Shown here piece after piece: positions 9,255-17,812 of a stretch of DNA of 64,000 bases. Source of the DNA: Aciduliprofundum sp. MAR08-339 (lineage in GTDB: Archaea > Thermoplasmatota > Thermoplasmata > Thermoplasmatales > Aciduliprofundaceae). Numbering within the stretch: position 1 is the stretch's first letter; every line of letters starts with the position of its first letter. A program made the position numbers and the translations under genes. Below the pieces are notes generated by a model that saw only the letters and a program-made list of their open reading frames with translations, ran no database searches and was not told the DNA's origin. The stretch spans positions 558,001-622,000 of the forward strand of contig NC_019942.1 in assembly GCF_000327505.1 (NCBI RefSeq), read 5' to 3'.

Positions 9255-11102
9255 ATGAACTTGGAGGATATGTACAGGATGAAAATGCCGGGAGATGTTC
9301 GCATCTCTCCGGATGGAAAGGTTGTTTCTTTTGTGGTTGGGCAGATGAACAGAAAAAAAGATGCATATATTTCTCGTATCTACCTTTATGATGGGAAATT
9401 GAGGATATTCACCAGCGGTGAAAATGATAAGATGCCCAGATTTGCCAGGAATGGTGAATTGCTAGTTTACTACAGAGCAAAGAAGAAGGGAGGGGAAATC
9501 AGGGTCTTGCCCATTGGGGGTGGGGAGTCAAAACCAATAGCCGCCCTTGAGAATGGTATTGTGGACATGAAGGTTGACGGAAACTACGTTTATTTCACAG
9601 CACCAGTGGAAAATAAGGAAAAGGATGATGTGAAGCGCATAACCAGCATACCCTTCTACTTTAACGGCAAGGGGTTCATATACAACAAGAACCTGCAGAT
9701 TTTCAGGGTCAAACTCACAGGTGGAAAGGTTGAAAAGCTTACCAGCGAGAAAGGAAAGATAGGGAGTTTTGATGTTAAGGCTGGAAAAGTGGTTTACACT
9801 GTGGTGGATGATGAGAGAGAGCCATTTATGGAGCATTTGCATCTCTGGGATGGAGAAAGCAGGAGAATAAGCAAAAGAAAGGCCGGAATTGGTGCATTTC
9901 GAATTTCTCCAGATGGAAAACGCGTGGCAGTTTTTTTGAAGTTCAATGAAAGGGGTCTTGCAGAGGATATGAGGCTTCATTTTCTCTCCACTGAGGGGGG
10001 TGATTATGAACTTGCTTGTGAAGAAGGTGTATCTCTTGGTCGTTCTTTAAATTCCGATGCCAGATTTGGAGGAGGCAGTGTAATGCAGTGGCTTGATGAA
10101 AGTATTTTATTCATAGCAACCCGCAAGGGAAAGCAGGAAATAATGATTTACACGGATGGCAGGTTCTACACCTTTATTGGAGGAGAGCGCAGCATTGAAT
10201 CTTTTGCCTACGCCTCAGGTACGCTGGCTTTTGTAGCGCAGAAAATAAATCGCCCGGCAGAGGTGTATGTGAAGAAGAGCACAGAGCGGCGGATTACAAA
10301 TTTTAACAGAAGATTTGCAAATCTTCCAAAACCAACGCATTTCACATTCAATGCGAGTGATGGCGAGGAGATTGATGGCTGGATTCTCCTACCCGAGGGC
10401 AATGGCCCCTTTCCCGCAATTCTGGAGATTCATGGTGGTCCCAAGACCTCATACGGCCACGCGTTCATGTTTGAGTTTTACTACCTTCTATCTCATGGAT
10501 TCGCGGTGATATTCACAAATCCCCGTGGCTCCTCAGGCTATGGCGAGAATTTTGCCCTGCACATCCGGGGTGCCTTTGGAGAGAGGGATTACAGGGACCT
10601 GATGGAGGCGATGGATTTCGTCCTGAAGAATTACCCAATTGATCCACAAAGGCTCTATGTCACCGGGGGCTCTTACGGAGGATTCATGACAAACTGGATT
10701 GTGGGCCATACCTCCAGATTCAGAGCGGCCGTGACGCAGCGCAGTATAAGCAATCAACTCTCCTTCTGGGGGACAAGCGACATCGGGCCATGGTTCAACA
10801 AGGATTACATAGGCGCAGGCAAGGATCTGTGGGAGGGATTTGAGGATTACTGGAACATGAGCCCGTTGAAATACGCGAAGAACATAAAAACTCCTCTCTT
10901 GATAATTCACAGCGAGGAGGATTATCGCTGTCCCGTTAGCGAAGCGTATCAGCTATTCTATGCGCTCAAGATGAATGGCGTGGATACAAAGATGGTTCTA
11001 TTTCCTAAGGAAAACCATGATCTCTCCCGGAGCGGAAAGCCAAAGCACCGTGAAATCCGCCTGAGGGAGATTTTGGAATGGTTTAAAAATCACCTGGAGT
11101 GA
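9255..11102 (+). CDS. S9 family prolyl-oligopeptidase/acylaminoacyl peptidase
   Basis: The 615-residue serine peptidase has an N-terminal beta-propeller (about 1-340; repeated ISPDGK-type blades at residues 17-22 and near 220). An alpha/beta-hydrolase domain follows. The nucleophile is in GGSYGGFMTNW, the acid in IHSEEDYRCP, and the histidine in KENHDLSRSGKP. It trims peptides in the cytosol, as expected for a peptide-using organism. No signal peptide is seen. ATG 9255 was chosen because it follows the TATA-like TATAAAAA (9200-9207) at leader distance and begins the conserved propeller. The 3' end overlaps the next convergent gene by 20 bases. Confidence 0.93.
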   Translation: MNLEDMYRMKMPGDVRISPDGKVVSFVVGQMNRKKDAYISRIYLYDGKLRIFTSGENDKMPRFARNGELLVYYRAKKKGGEIRVLPIGGGESKPIAALENGIVDMKVDGNYVYFTAPVENKEKDDVKRITSIPFYFNGKGFIYNKNLQIFRVKLTGGKVEKLTSEKGKIGSFDVKAGKVVYTVVDDEREPFMEHLHLWDGESRRISKRKAGIGAFRISPDGKRVAVFLKFNERGLAEDMRLHFLSTEGGDYELACEEGVSLGRSLNSDARFGGGSVMQWLDESILFIATRKGKQEIMIYTDGRFYTFIGGERSIESFAYASGTLAFVAQKINRPAEVYVKKSTERRITNFNRRFANLPKPTHFTFNASDGEEIDGWILLPEGNGPFPAILEIHGGPKTSYGHAFMFEFYYLLSHGFAVIFTNPRGSSGYGENFALHIRGAFGERDYRDLMEAMDFVLKNYPIDPQRLYVTGGSYGGFMTNWIVGHTSRFRAAVTQRSISNQLSFWGTSDIGPWFNKDYIGAGKDLWEGFEDYWNMSPLKYAKNIKTPLLIIHSEEDYRCPVSEAYQLFYALKMNGVDTKMVLFPKENHDLSRSGKPKHREIRLREILEWFKNHLE

Positions 11103-11835
11103 ATACGTACTCCTCACAGAACTGGGCAAAATCCCATCGGCCACCACCCATTTTTATTATTTTCCTCGTATTTTCTATATCCTTTATTCTCGTTCCTGCA
11201 ATCAGGTCAATTTTTCCATCGAGCCAGGAGGGATGAACTCCTGCTGTTGGACCCACAAGGAATTTTCTGTCCTCTGTGAGAGATAAAATGGCATCTATGC
11301 TGTCGTTAACAAGGGTTGCCCCCGTTATTATTACCACATCTGCCTCTGGTATTACTTTCGCTGCAAGAGAATCAGGATAAGCATTAAATCTCAATTTTGG
11401 ATTTCTTTCAAGCACCACAACATCCATTTTCTCCTTCAAATTTTTCACCAGTGGAATCATATTACCCACAACCGCTATTCTTCCCCCTGGGCAGCATTCC
11501 GGGATATGCTCCACTATGTTCCTGTACCTAACATTCTTGGGCATATCCACTTTCCATAGAATGTACTGGGAGATTGCGTTTATGGCTGCAATTCCAAGAG
11601 ATTTGTTCTGCATGTTTGTTGAACTCACCATATCTCTCAAATTATTCGCCCGTGGTTCATCGGCGAATCCTCTGCTTAGATCCTCCACCGGCATATATGC
11701 AACGCCCATTTCCCTACCCTTTGGGCCTTTTACGATGGCATAGGTGTATTTCAGACCAACAGCAAAATCCTCAAACACGAGTCCCTCCTTTTTTGCAAAC
11801 TCCATAGCCCTATCTGCCAGTAAATCCACAAGCAT
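11083..11835 (-). CDS. DUF4213/DUF364 protein (putative heavy-metal chelation domain)
   Basis: The 250-residue protein has an N-terminal DUF4213-like part (about 5-90) and a Rossmann-like DUF364 domain (about 105-245). Key stretches are GRIAVVGNMIPLV, VVLERNP, ADVVIITGATLVNDSIDAIL and LVGPTAGVHPSWL. Family members are thought to bind metals or act in cofactor chemistry, but the function is not established. It reads towards the peptidase gene (20-base overlap) and starts about 30 bases from the tRNA-Pro gene. Confidence 0.85.
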   Translation of the reverse strand: MLVDLLADRAMEFAKKEGLVFEDFAVGLKYTYAIVKGPKGREMGVAYMPVEDLSRGFADEPRANNLRDMVSSTNMQNKSLGIAAINAISQYILWKVDMPKNVRYRNIVEHIPECCPGGRIAVVGNMIPLVKNLKEKMDVVVLERNPKLRFNAYPDSLAAKVIPEADVVIITGATLVNDSIDAILSLTEDRKFLVGPTAGVHPSWLDGKIDLIAGTRIKDIENTRKIIKMGGGRWDFAQFCEEYVFTPGDF

Positions 11836-11866
11836 ACAGGTAAATTGATTTAGATATTAAAAAGAG

Positions 11867-11986
11867 TGGGGCCGCCCGGATTTGAACCGGAGTCACCGGC
11901 TTTTTTGAGGGTTGCAGGAGGTAGAGGAACCCGCTGGTGGTTCCCTTCCCAAAGCCGGTAGGATAACCAAGCTACCCCACGGCCCC
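11867..11986 (-). tRNA. tRNA-Pro (TGG) with intron
   Basis: Read on the minus strand, the acceptor arms GGGGCCG (11986-11980) and CGGCCCC pair, and the discriminator A is 11867. The anticodon stem CCGGC pairs with GCCGG around the loop TTTGGG|A, giving anticodon TGG. The 5' exon is 11986-11948 (39 nt) and the 3' exon 11901-11867 (35 nt). A 46-nt intron (11947-11902) sits at the canonical 37/38 position. The T-loop is TTCAAAT and CCA is not encoded. Confidence 0.95.
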
Positions 11987-12036
11987 GTGGGTGGTGAATG
12001 AGCAAACTTGTAAATTAATTTTTTGCCCGAGATTTG

Positions 12037-12070
12037 GTTTGAAATTCGAACGAATAAAATTAAATATAAA
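12037..12070 (+). promoter_or_regulatory. Promoter and candidate operator of the Mbx operon
   Basis: A TATA-like AAATATAAAA (12062-12071) lies about 46 bases before the first start codon (TTG 12116), which has a GGTGG ribosome site just upstream. Immediately upstream of the TATA/BRE region is the near-perfect palindrome GTTTGAAATTCGAAC (12037-12051; 7+1+7 with one mismatch). Position just upstream of BRE/TATA suits an activator or repressor site. Confidence 0.5.
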
Positions 12071-12115
12071 ACTTAAGATTACAGGGAAGACAAAAAGACT
12101 TAAGAAGGTGGTAAC

Positions 12116-12640
12116 TTGGAAAAGGTAAGCAAAGCGAACCGGTTCGTGTATGCCTTCCTGATATTCATTGTCATATGGTGCGGATTCACATTTTCACCTG
12201 GGATCAGGCCAGAGCAGTATCTTGAAGAGTTTCTGGCAGGAATTGTGTTTTCACTAATTGCGGCGGCCTTCAGTTATGAACACCTTTCCCAGAGGGGGTT
12301 GTATAATCTCTCTCCCCACAGGGTATGGTGGTTTTTGAAGTACATTCCTGTTTTCATATGGGCTATGATAAAGGCCAACCTTGACGTTGCCTACAGGGTT
12401 CTGCATCCTGCCAGACCCATAAGGCCTGGTATAGTGAGGATAAGAACAGATATTAAGAGTCCTGTTGGAAAGCTTGCACTGGCAAATTCCATAACCCTTA
12501 CCCCTGGAACAATGACCATGCAGATTGTTGACGATAAATATTACATTCACTGGATTTACGTGCATAGCGAGGATGAGAAGGAAGCTGGTGAGATGATAAA
12601 GGGGGAATTTGAGCCATACCTTAAAGAGGTGTTTGAATGA
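12116..12640 (+). CDS. Mrp-type antiporter subunit E (MbxA-like)
   Basis: The 174-residue MnhE/MrpE-family membrane protein has helices at about 8-30 and 38-55 and a third near 75-90. A cytosolic domain follows with the family motif SITLTPGT (about 121-128) and the end EDEKEAGEMIKGEFEPYLKEVFE. Translation probably starts at TTG 12116, since AAGGTGGT (12105-12112) sits just before it and no conserved residues are lost. It is the first gene of the 13-gene operon and overlaps the next by ATGA. In Mbx/Mbh complexes this small subunit belongs to the sodium/proton antiporter module. Confidence 0.9.
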   Translation: MEKVSKANRFVYAFLIFIVIWCGFTFSPGIRPEQYLEEFLAGIVFSLIAAAFSYEHLSQRGLYNLSPHRVWWFLKYIPVFIWAMIKANLDVAYRVLHPARPIRPGIVRIRTDIKSPVGKLALANSITLTPGTMTMQIVDDKYYIHWIYVHSEDEKEAGEMIKGEFEPYLKEVFE

Positions 12641-12903
12641 ATTGCCCAATAGATTTATGTGCCATCTACATAGTGCTCATAGCCATTGCAACTTTCCTCA
12701 CCATTGTGCGCTTGGTGAAGGGTCCAACAACTGCCGACAGGGCCGTGGCTCTGGATATTTTAACCAACGTCACAATAGTTTTCCTTGTTTTGCTGGGCTA
12801 CTATTTCGGTAGGTTTGTGTACCTTGATGTGGCCCTTGTGTATGGAATACTTGCATTTGTGGGTGTGATTGCCCTCGCTAGGTATCTGGAGGGAGGCCTA
12901 TGA
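12637..12903 (+). CDS. Mrp-type antiporter subunit F (MbxB-like)
   Basis: The 88-residue MnhF/MrpF protein has three membrane helices (about 8-25, 35-55, 60-80) and the family motif RLVKGPTTADRAVALD. It starts within the stop of the preceding gene (ATGA overlap), which implies translational coupling. It is part of the ion-translocating antiporter module of the complex. Confidence 0.92.
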   Translation: MNCPIDLCAIYIVLIAIATFLTIVRLVKGPTTADRAVALDILTNVTIVFLVLLGYYFGRFVYLDVALVYGILAFVGVIALARYLEGGL

Positions 12904-13247
12904 TCGATGTGATTATTTACATACTGAGGATCATAGGATACATTCTGATGGGCATAGGCACTTTTTTCCTGTTTCTTGCATCAATTGGCCTAATAAGGAT
13001 GCCAGATGTATACAACAGGATGCAGACGGCAACAAAGGCAACAACTCTTGGTGCTCTGAGCGTACTTGTGGGGATAGGGCTTGTTGATCTCTACTGGCTT
13101 CCCAAGAGCCTCATTCTTGCGGTTTTCATAGTTCTTACAGCCCCCATAGGCGCGAGCGCTCTTGCCAGGGCGAGTTACAAGCATGGCATACCCCTGTGGG
13201 AGAATAGTGTAATTGATAAATACAAAGAGGAAAAGGAGGATGATTGA
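12900..13247 (+). CDS. Mrp-type antiporter subunit G (MbxC-like)
   Basis: The 115-residue MnhG/MrpG protein has three membrane helices (about 5-30, 42-60, 65-88). It carries the family signature IRMPDVYNRMQTATKATTLG and ends in a charged cytosolic tail. It overlaps subunit F by 4 bases and the next gene by 8 bases. It belongs to the antiporter-like module of the membrane-bound complex. Confidence 0.93.
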   Translation: MIDVIIYILRIIGYILMGIGTFFLFLASIGLIRMPDVYNRMQTATKATTLGALSVLVGIGLVDLYWLPKSLILAVFIVLTAPIGASALARASYKHGIPLWENSVIDKYKEEKEDD

Positions 13248-13500
13248 ATTGATAGACATGTTCACCATAGTTTCACTAATCCTCATAATTGTGATGATAA
13301 TCTCCGCCATAATTGCAGCCGAGTTAAAGGATCTGCTCTCAGCTGCGGTGGCTCTTGGAGTTATGAGTCTTGTTGTTTCAATTCTCTTTTACATGCTCCA
13401 GGCACCGGATGTTGCAATCACCGAAGCGGCCATAGGTGCGGCACTGAGTATGGCTATTGTGATATTTGCTGTTAGAAGCACGAAGAGGTGGGAAAAATGA
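13240..13500 (+). CDS. DUF4040/MrpB N-terminal-like subunit (MbxD-like)
   Basis: The protein is about 86 residues, with three helices and the DUF4040 motif KDLLSAAVALGVMSL followed by APDVAITEAAIGAALS. It corresponds to MbhD/MbxD and to part of MrpA. The start is uncertain: ATG 13240 overlaps the end of subunit G, but AAGGAGG at 13233-13239 is spaced ideally for TTG 13249, giving MIDMFTIVS. The operon's first gene also appears to use TTG. Confidence 0.9.
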   Translation: MIELIDMFTIVSLILIIVMIISAIIAAELKDLLSAAVALGVMSLVVSILFYMLQAPDVAITEAAIGAALSMAIVIFAVRSTKRWEK

Positions 13501-14225
13501 AGAGGATACTTGCAGCAGTTCTGGCAATACTCATATTCATCGTATTTGCTCTTGCCTTTGCAAAGATACCCTTTGGTGAAAAAATGAGCACTTATCCCAA
13601 CTATACCGAGCCCCTGCTTAACAGTACCTCAAACATGTCCCTGCCCCAGCACTACCTTACCTATGGAAAGAAAGAAACTGGGGCCACAAACATGGTTACT
13701 GCCATAGTGGTTGACTACAGGGGTTTTGATACCCTAGGTGAGGTAACGGTGTTATTCCTTGCAGCCACTGGTGTGGGCTCCCTGATGTACGTTGAGGATA
13801 AACAAAGGAGAAGGGTAAGAAAATCAAATGCTGTTGTTGAAACAGGCTCAAAACTTCTGTTTGGTTTCATAATTCTTTTCGGCGGATACATATTCATACA
13901 TGGCCATCTTACCCCTGGAGGAGGCTTCCCAGGTGGTGCGGTTATTGCCTCGGCGTTCCTGTTACTCTACCTTGCATATCCAAAGTTCCATGCCAATCAT
14001 AAGAGGCTAAACGTCTCTGAAAGCCTTGCGGGATTGACCTATGTTATTGTGGGTCTTCTCGGATTGGTTTTGGCCGGTTACTTCCTCTACAACTTCCTGC
14101 CATTCGGTATTCCCACATATCTCTTCAGCGCCGGTGTGATTCCTGTGATTTATACGGCAATAGGTGTAAAGGTGGGATCTGAACTTACAGGAATAGTTGA
14201 TGCGATGATGGGGGTGAGAGAGTGA
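13497..14225 (+). CDS. Fused MbxE/MrpB-type antiporter subunit (MbxE-F-like)
   Basis: The 242-residue protein has an N-terminal membrane helix (about 3-25) and an extracytoplasmic loop. A VVDYRGFDTLGEVTVLF motif is typical of MbhE, and a complete MnhB-type domain follows (GGYIFIHGHLTPGGGFPGGAV). These are two separate genes in Pyrococcus mbh/mbx but one chain here. The start is the ATG of an ATGA overlap with the previous gene. Confidence 0.9.
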   Translation: MKRILAAVLAILIFIVFALAFAKIPFGEKMSTYPNYTEPLLNSTSNMSLPQHYLTYGKKETGATNMVTAIVVDYRGFDTLGEVTVLFLAATGVGSLMYVEDKQRRRVRKSNAVVETGSKLLFGFIILFGGYIFIHGHLTPGGGFPGGAVIASAFLLLYLAYPKFHANHKRLNVSESLAGLTYVIVGLLGLVLAGYFLYNFLPFGIPTYLFSAGVIPVIYTAIGVKVGSELTGIVDAMMGVRE

Positions 14226-14557
14226 CTCCCTACTACTATCTTGGCTCCCTGGCTCTCATAGCGATAGGAATATACATCGTGATTGCCAAGAGAAATCTGA
14301 TCAAAATCATAATTGGTCTTGATATAATGGATACGGGGGTTAACCTCCTTCTCATCTCGGTGGGTTATGTGAAGGGAGGAACTGCCCCTATTGAGAACGT
14401 GCCTGGCCCGTACGTGGATCCTGTACCCCAGGCCCTTGTACTCACGGCCATCGTTATAGGTGTCTCTGTAATGGCCCTTGCTCTTTCAATAGCCATAGGG
14501 ATATACAAAAATACGGGTACAATGGAACTTGATGAACTTCTGGAGGTGAAAAAATGA
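14222..14557 (+). CDS. Mrp-type antiporter subunit C / NuoK-like (MbxG-like)
   Basis: The 111-residue protein has three helices (about 3-22, 27-47, 70-95) and the MnhC/NuoK motifs NLIKIIIGLDIMDTGVNLLLI and DPVPQALVLTAIVIGVS. GTG 14222 overlaps the previous stop. It is a small proton/sodium-channel subunit that packs between antiporter-like subunits. Confidence 0.93.
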   Translation: MTPYYYLGSLALIAIGIYIVIAKRNLIKIIIGLDIMDTGVNLLLISVGYVKGGTAPIENVPGPYVDPVPQALVLTAIVIGVSVMALALSIAIGIYKNTGTMELDELLEVKK

Positions 14558-15975
14558 TGATAAGGCCAGTTTTGCTTATCGCATTTCCCCTGTTTTTCGC
14601 ATTTCTCATACCCATAATCGGCTTCTGGAGCAAAAAGGCTGTGAGGTACACAGTTTTATTTGCCACAGCGTTAAATATAATCCTTGCCTCTGTTCTTTTG
14701 TTTGAGGCTCTGAACAAACCTGTGTTTGATACGATTGGCGGATTTCAGCCCCCCATAGGTATCGTGCTCATGGTGGGGCCTCTGGGTGCTCTTATAGCAC
14801 TCCTCATTAGTGGGGTTGCATTCGTAATATCAATCTACAACCTTAAGGTGGAGAAAGAGCCTATTGTGAGGTACTCAATGCTTTACCTCCTTCTTATGAT
14901 GGGCTCAACTGGAATGGTTCTCACAGGAGATCTTTTCAATCTGTTCGTGTTCCTTGAGATAACCTCTATAGCCTCCTACGGTCTGGCCGCATATAACAAG
15001 GACAAGAAGGGTTATATGGGTGCGATGAAGTATGTTGTTGTTGGTTCAATAGGAAGTACGTTTGTTCTGCTTGGAATAACCCTCATCTACGCCCAGCTGA
15101 GAACTCTCAACATGCTGGATATCGCAGCGCGCCTTGGTGAGATGAGCCCCATAGTTAAGATAATGGCCTTCACATCCCTCTTTCTCGGATTTGGTGTGGA
15201 AGCGGAGATGTTTCCTCTAAACACATGGGTTCCGGATGCATACGATGGCGCTCCCAACCCAATAAGTGCAGCCTTTGCCTCCATACCTGCCAAGGCGGGC
15301 ATATTTGCTCTCGCAAGGGTTATATTCACCATGTTCGGTTTTTCAAATTTCCTCTGGTTCGTGGTCATAATGGGGCTTCTCACAGTGTTCTTTGGCGAGA
15401 TAATAGCCTACACGCAGAAGAATCTGAAGAAGATGCTCGCCTACTCGTCCATTGGGCAGATGGGAATGATAATAATGGGGCTGGGTATAGGAACGACCCT
15501 TGCAGTTGAGGGTGCATTTTACCAGATGCTCGCCCATGCCCTTGGAAAGGCTCTGCTGTTCATCGCTGCAGGATTTCTTATATACGCTGCCAAGAGCGAT
15601 AAAATTTCGGATATGAGAGGACTGGCCAGAAATCCATTGATAGGTATACCCCTTCTTGTTGGTGTGCTTTCAATAATGGGCATGCCTCCCTTTGCAGGGT
15701 TCTACGGCAAATTCTTCATACTCATGGGTGGCTTTTCCCAGGGTTACTATGCGGTAATTGCCCTGTTCCTGGCTGCCAGTATAGTGGAGGTTGCATATTA
15801 TGCTAGATTTATCAAGGTGGTGTTTGAGAAGGGAGATGCCAGCGTGAAACCGGATCCAATAACCTATGTGCCTCTTATAATCCTGGCAGTTGTGATAGTT
15901 CTGATTGGGGTATATCCAAAACCCGTGCTTAGCGTGTTGAGTCACGCGGCCGCGTTCATAGCAGGAGGTGCTTGA
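14554..15975 (+). CDS. Antiporter-like subunit MrpD/NuoN type (MbxH-like)
   Basis: The 473-residue membrane protein has about 14 helices of the proton-conducting transporter family. Key features are FVFLEITSIASYGLAAY (the conserved Glu in helix 5), PLNTWVPDAYDGAPNPISA, and the Lys/His-bearing helices QKNLKKMLAYSSIGQMG and YQMLAHALGKALLF. It is the first of two large antiporter-like subunits, a feature of Mbx that the simpler Mbh lacks. It overlaps subunit C by 4 bases. Confidence 0.94.
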   Translation: MMIRPVLLIAFPLFFAFLIPIIGFWSKKAVRYTVLFATALNIILASVLLFEALNKPVFDTIGGFQPPIGIVLMVGPLGALIALLISGVAFVISIYNLKVEKEPIVRYSMLYLLLMMGSTGMVLTGDLFNLFVFLEITSIASYGLAAYNKDKKGYMGAMKYVVVGSIGSTFVLLGITLIYAQLRTLNMLDIAARLGEMSPIVKIMAFTSLFLGFGVEAEMFPLNTWVPDAYDGAPNPISAAFASIPAKAGIFALARVIFTMFGFSNFLWFVVIMGLLTVFFGEIIAYTQKNLKKMLAYSSIGQMGMIIMGLGIGTTLAVEGAFYQMLAHALGKALLFIAAGFLIYAAKSDKISDMRGLARNPLIGIPLLVGVLSIMGMPPFAGFYGKFFILMGGFSQGYYAVIALFLAASIVEVAYYARFIKVVFEKGDASVKPDPITYVPLIILAVVIVLIGVYPKPVLSVLSHAAAFIAGGA

Positions 15976-15976
15976 A

Positions 15977-17812
15977 ATGGATGCTTGGACTTTGTTTGGT
16001 GTATTTGTACTTCTTCCCCTTGCGGGTGCGTTGATTTCCTATTTCGGCAGAAAGTACTCTCCCCTCATAGCCCTCATCTTCACAGCTGTACCTGGCGTAT
16101 TTCTCTATCTCTGGTACGGTGAATGGAACGTGAGTGCATACTCTTTCACGGTGAACATAGGGGTGCAGCTCAACTTAACCTTTGATGCTACAACCTGGTT
16201 CTTCATGGTGATGATGAACACCGTGATTTTCACATCACTTCTCTTTGCGATAAGTTACAATATGAAGAATCCTGGCGGTTTTTCAACTCTCATGCTTCTG
16301 AGCTTTGCGGGTGCTAACGGGGTCTTGCTCTCCAGAGACTTCCTCAGTTTGTACATATTCTGGGAACTGATGTCATGGTCCGTGTATGTTCTCGTTCTGC
16401 GCACATCTGGTGAGTATGCCCGCATATACCTTCTGTTCGGTGTGTTATCTGCGTACTTCATATTGATGGGCATAGGCATAGTTTACTATTTTACAGGCAG
16501 TTTTCTTTATTCGTCGGCCGCATCTGGAGTCATACCTCAATATGCCTGGGCATGGATCCTCCTGTTCTTCATCCTTGGATTTGGGGTGAAGATGGCCATA
16601 GTGCCCCTCCATGTGTGGGCACCCTACGCATACTCCTCTGAACAGTCATTTGTTGCGTTTCTATCCGGTGGTTTGAGCAAACTTGGAACCTTTGGGATAA
16701 TGATGAGCATGTACGCTGTGGCAGGGGTTAGTGTGCTATCCTCCTTTGGAACATTCAGGGGGATATCTCTTATGGGTTATCCCTTTGCCCTTCTGGGTGC
16801 AATAACGGCCTTCATAGGAACAATACTGGCCATATTCCAGGACGATCTGCGCAAACTGCTCGCATACTCCTCCATTGGGCAGTTGGGTTATGTTATGGTC
16901 GGTCTTGGACTTGGCACGCCCCTGGCACTTGGGGGAGCACTCTTCCATGCCTTCAATCACGCGTTCTTCAAGTCATTGCTTTTCCTGGGTGCTGGAGCGG
17001 TTATATACAGAACAGGAAAGTACAAGATAAGTGAGATGGGTGGCCTTGGATACAGAATGCCCTTCACATTCCTATTCGTGCTGCTGGCCATATTTTCCCT
17101 CGCAGGAATACCAATAACTTCAGGGTTCATATCAAAGTGGATGCTCTACGAAGCAGCCATAGCGAGGAAGTTCGTCATAATTGCCCCTCTTATGCTTATT
17201 GCCTCGGTTGGGGCTTTTCTATACTCCTTCCGCATACTTTATGGAGTCTTCCTGGGTCAACTGGATAAACCAAATGAGAATGTGAAGGAGGCTCCAGCGC
17301 CCATGCTGGCCGCCATGGGTATTCTGGCAATTCCCCTTGTTCTGTTTTCCATAGTTCCTGGCTGGATTATGGGGTGGATAAACCAGGTTCTTGTGAACAT
17401 GGGTGTTGGAAAGCTGGATTACACCACATTTGCATACTACTCATCCATAGGCGGAGCAGATATGGCAGTCTTCTGGGTCGCATTCATTCTTCTGTTTATG
17501 GCTGCTTTCATCGTATTCCTCAGGAAGGCAAAGACCACAGTTGTGGTTGATCAGTACGACAACTACCTCGGTGGAGAGGCAAGAGATTATGTGCAACTTC
17601 ACGCAGCCCACAACTTCTACAAGCCATTAAGGGATACCTGGGCTCCATTACTGAAATACAGCATGGATAGGGCCTATGTGAGGTTCAGCAAATTCTTCAC
17701 CGAAGGATTTGAGGAGATAAAGAGAATGTATACGGGTAATCCCCAGGATTATGCCGCTTATCTTGGTATTGCATTTTTGGTATTTCTTATCGTCGGGTGG
17801 TGGTTGCTATGA
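15977..17812 (+). CDS. Second antiporter-like subunit, NuoL type with lateral helix (MbxH'-like)
   Basis: ATG 15977 follows AGGAGGTG (15963-15970) with good spacing, giving 611 residues. The core repeats the transporter-family motifs (YIFWELMSWSVYVLVL, PLHVWAPYAYSSEQS, DDLRKLLAYSSIGQLG, HAFNHAFFKSLLFLG). Unlike the previous subunit it has a long C-terminal extension (about 510-611). This ends in an amphipathic segment (LLKYSMDRAYVRFSKFFTEG) and a final membrane helix, the layout of the NuoL/MbxH' lateral helix. It completes the ion-pumping arm. Confidence 0.92.
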   Translation: MDAWTLFGVFVLLPLAGALISYFGRKYSPLIALIFTAVPGVFLYLWYGEWNVSAYSFTVNIGVQLNLTFDATTWFFMVMMNTVIFTSLLFAISYNMKNPGGFSTLMLLSFAGANGVLLSRDFLSLYIFWELMSWSVYVLVLRTSGEYARIYLLFGVLSAYFILMGIGIVYYFTGSFLYSSAASGVIPQYAWAWILLFFILGFGVKMAIVPLHVWAPYAYSSEQSFVAFLSGGLSKLGTFGIMMSMYAVAGVSVLSSFGTFRGISLMGYPFALLGAITAFIGTILAIFQDDLRKLLAYSSIGQLGYVMVGLGLGTPLALGGALFHAFNHAFFKSLLFLGAGAVIYRTGKYKISEMGGLGYRMPFTFLFVLLAIFSLAGIPITSGFISKWMLYEAAIARKFVIIAPLMLIASVGAFLYSFRILYGVFLGQLDKPNENVKEAPAPMLAAMGILAIPLVLFSIVPGWIMGWINQVLVNMGVGKLDYTTFAYYSSIGGADMAVFWVAFILLFMAAFIVFLRKAKTTVVVDQYDNYLGGEARDYVQLHAAHNFYKPLRDTWAPLLKYSMDRAYVRFSKFFTEGFEEIKRMYTGNPQDYAAYLGIAFLVFLIVGWWLL

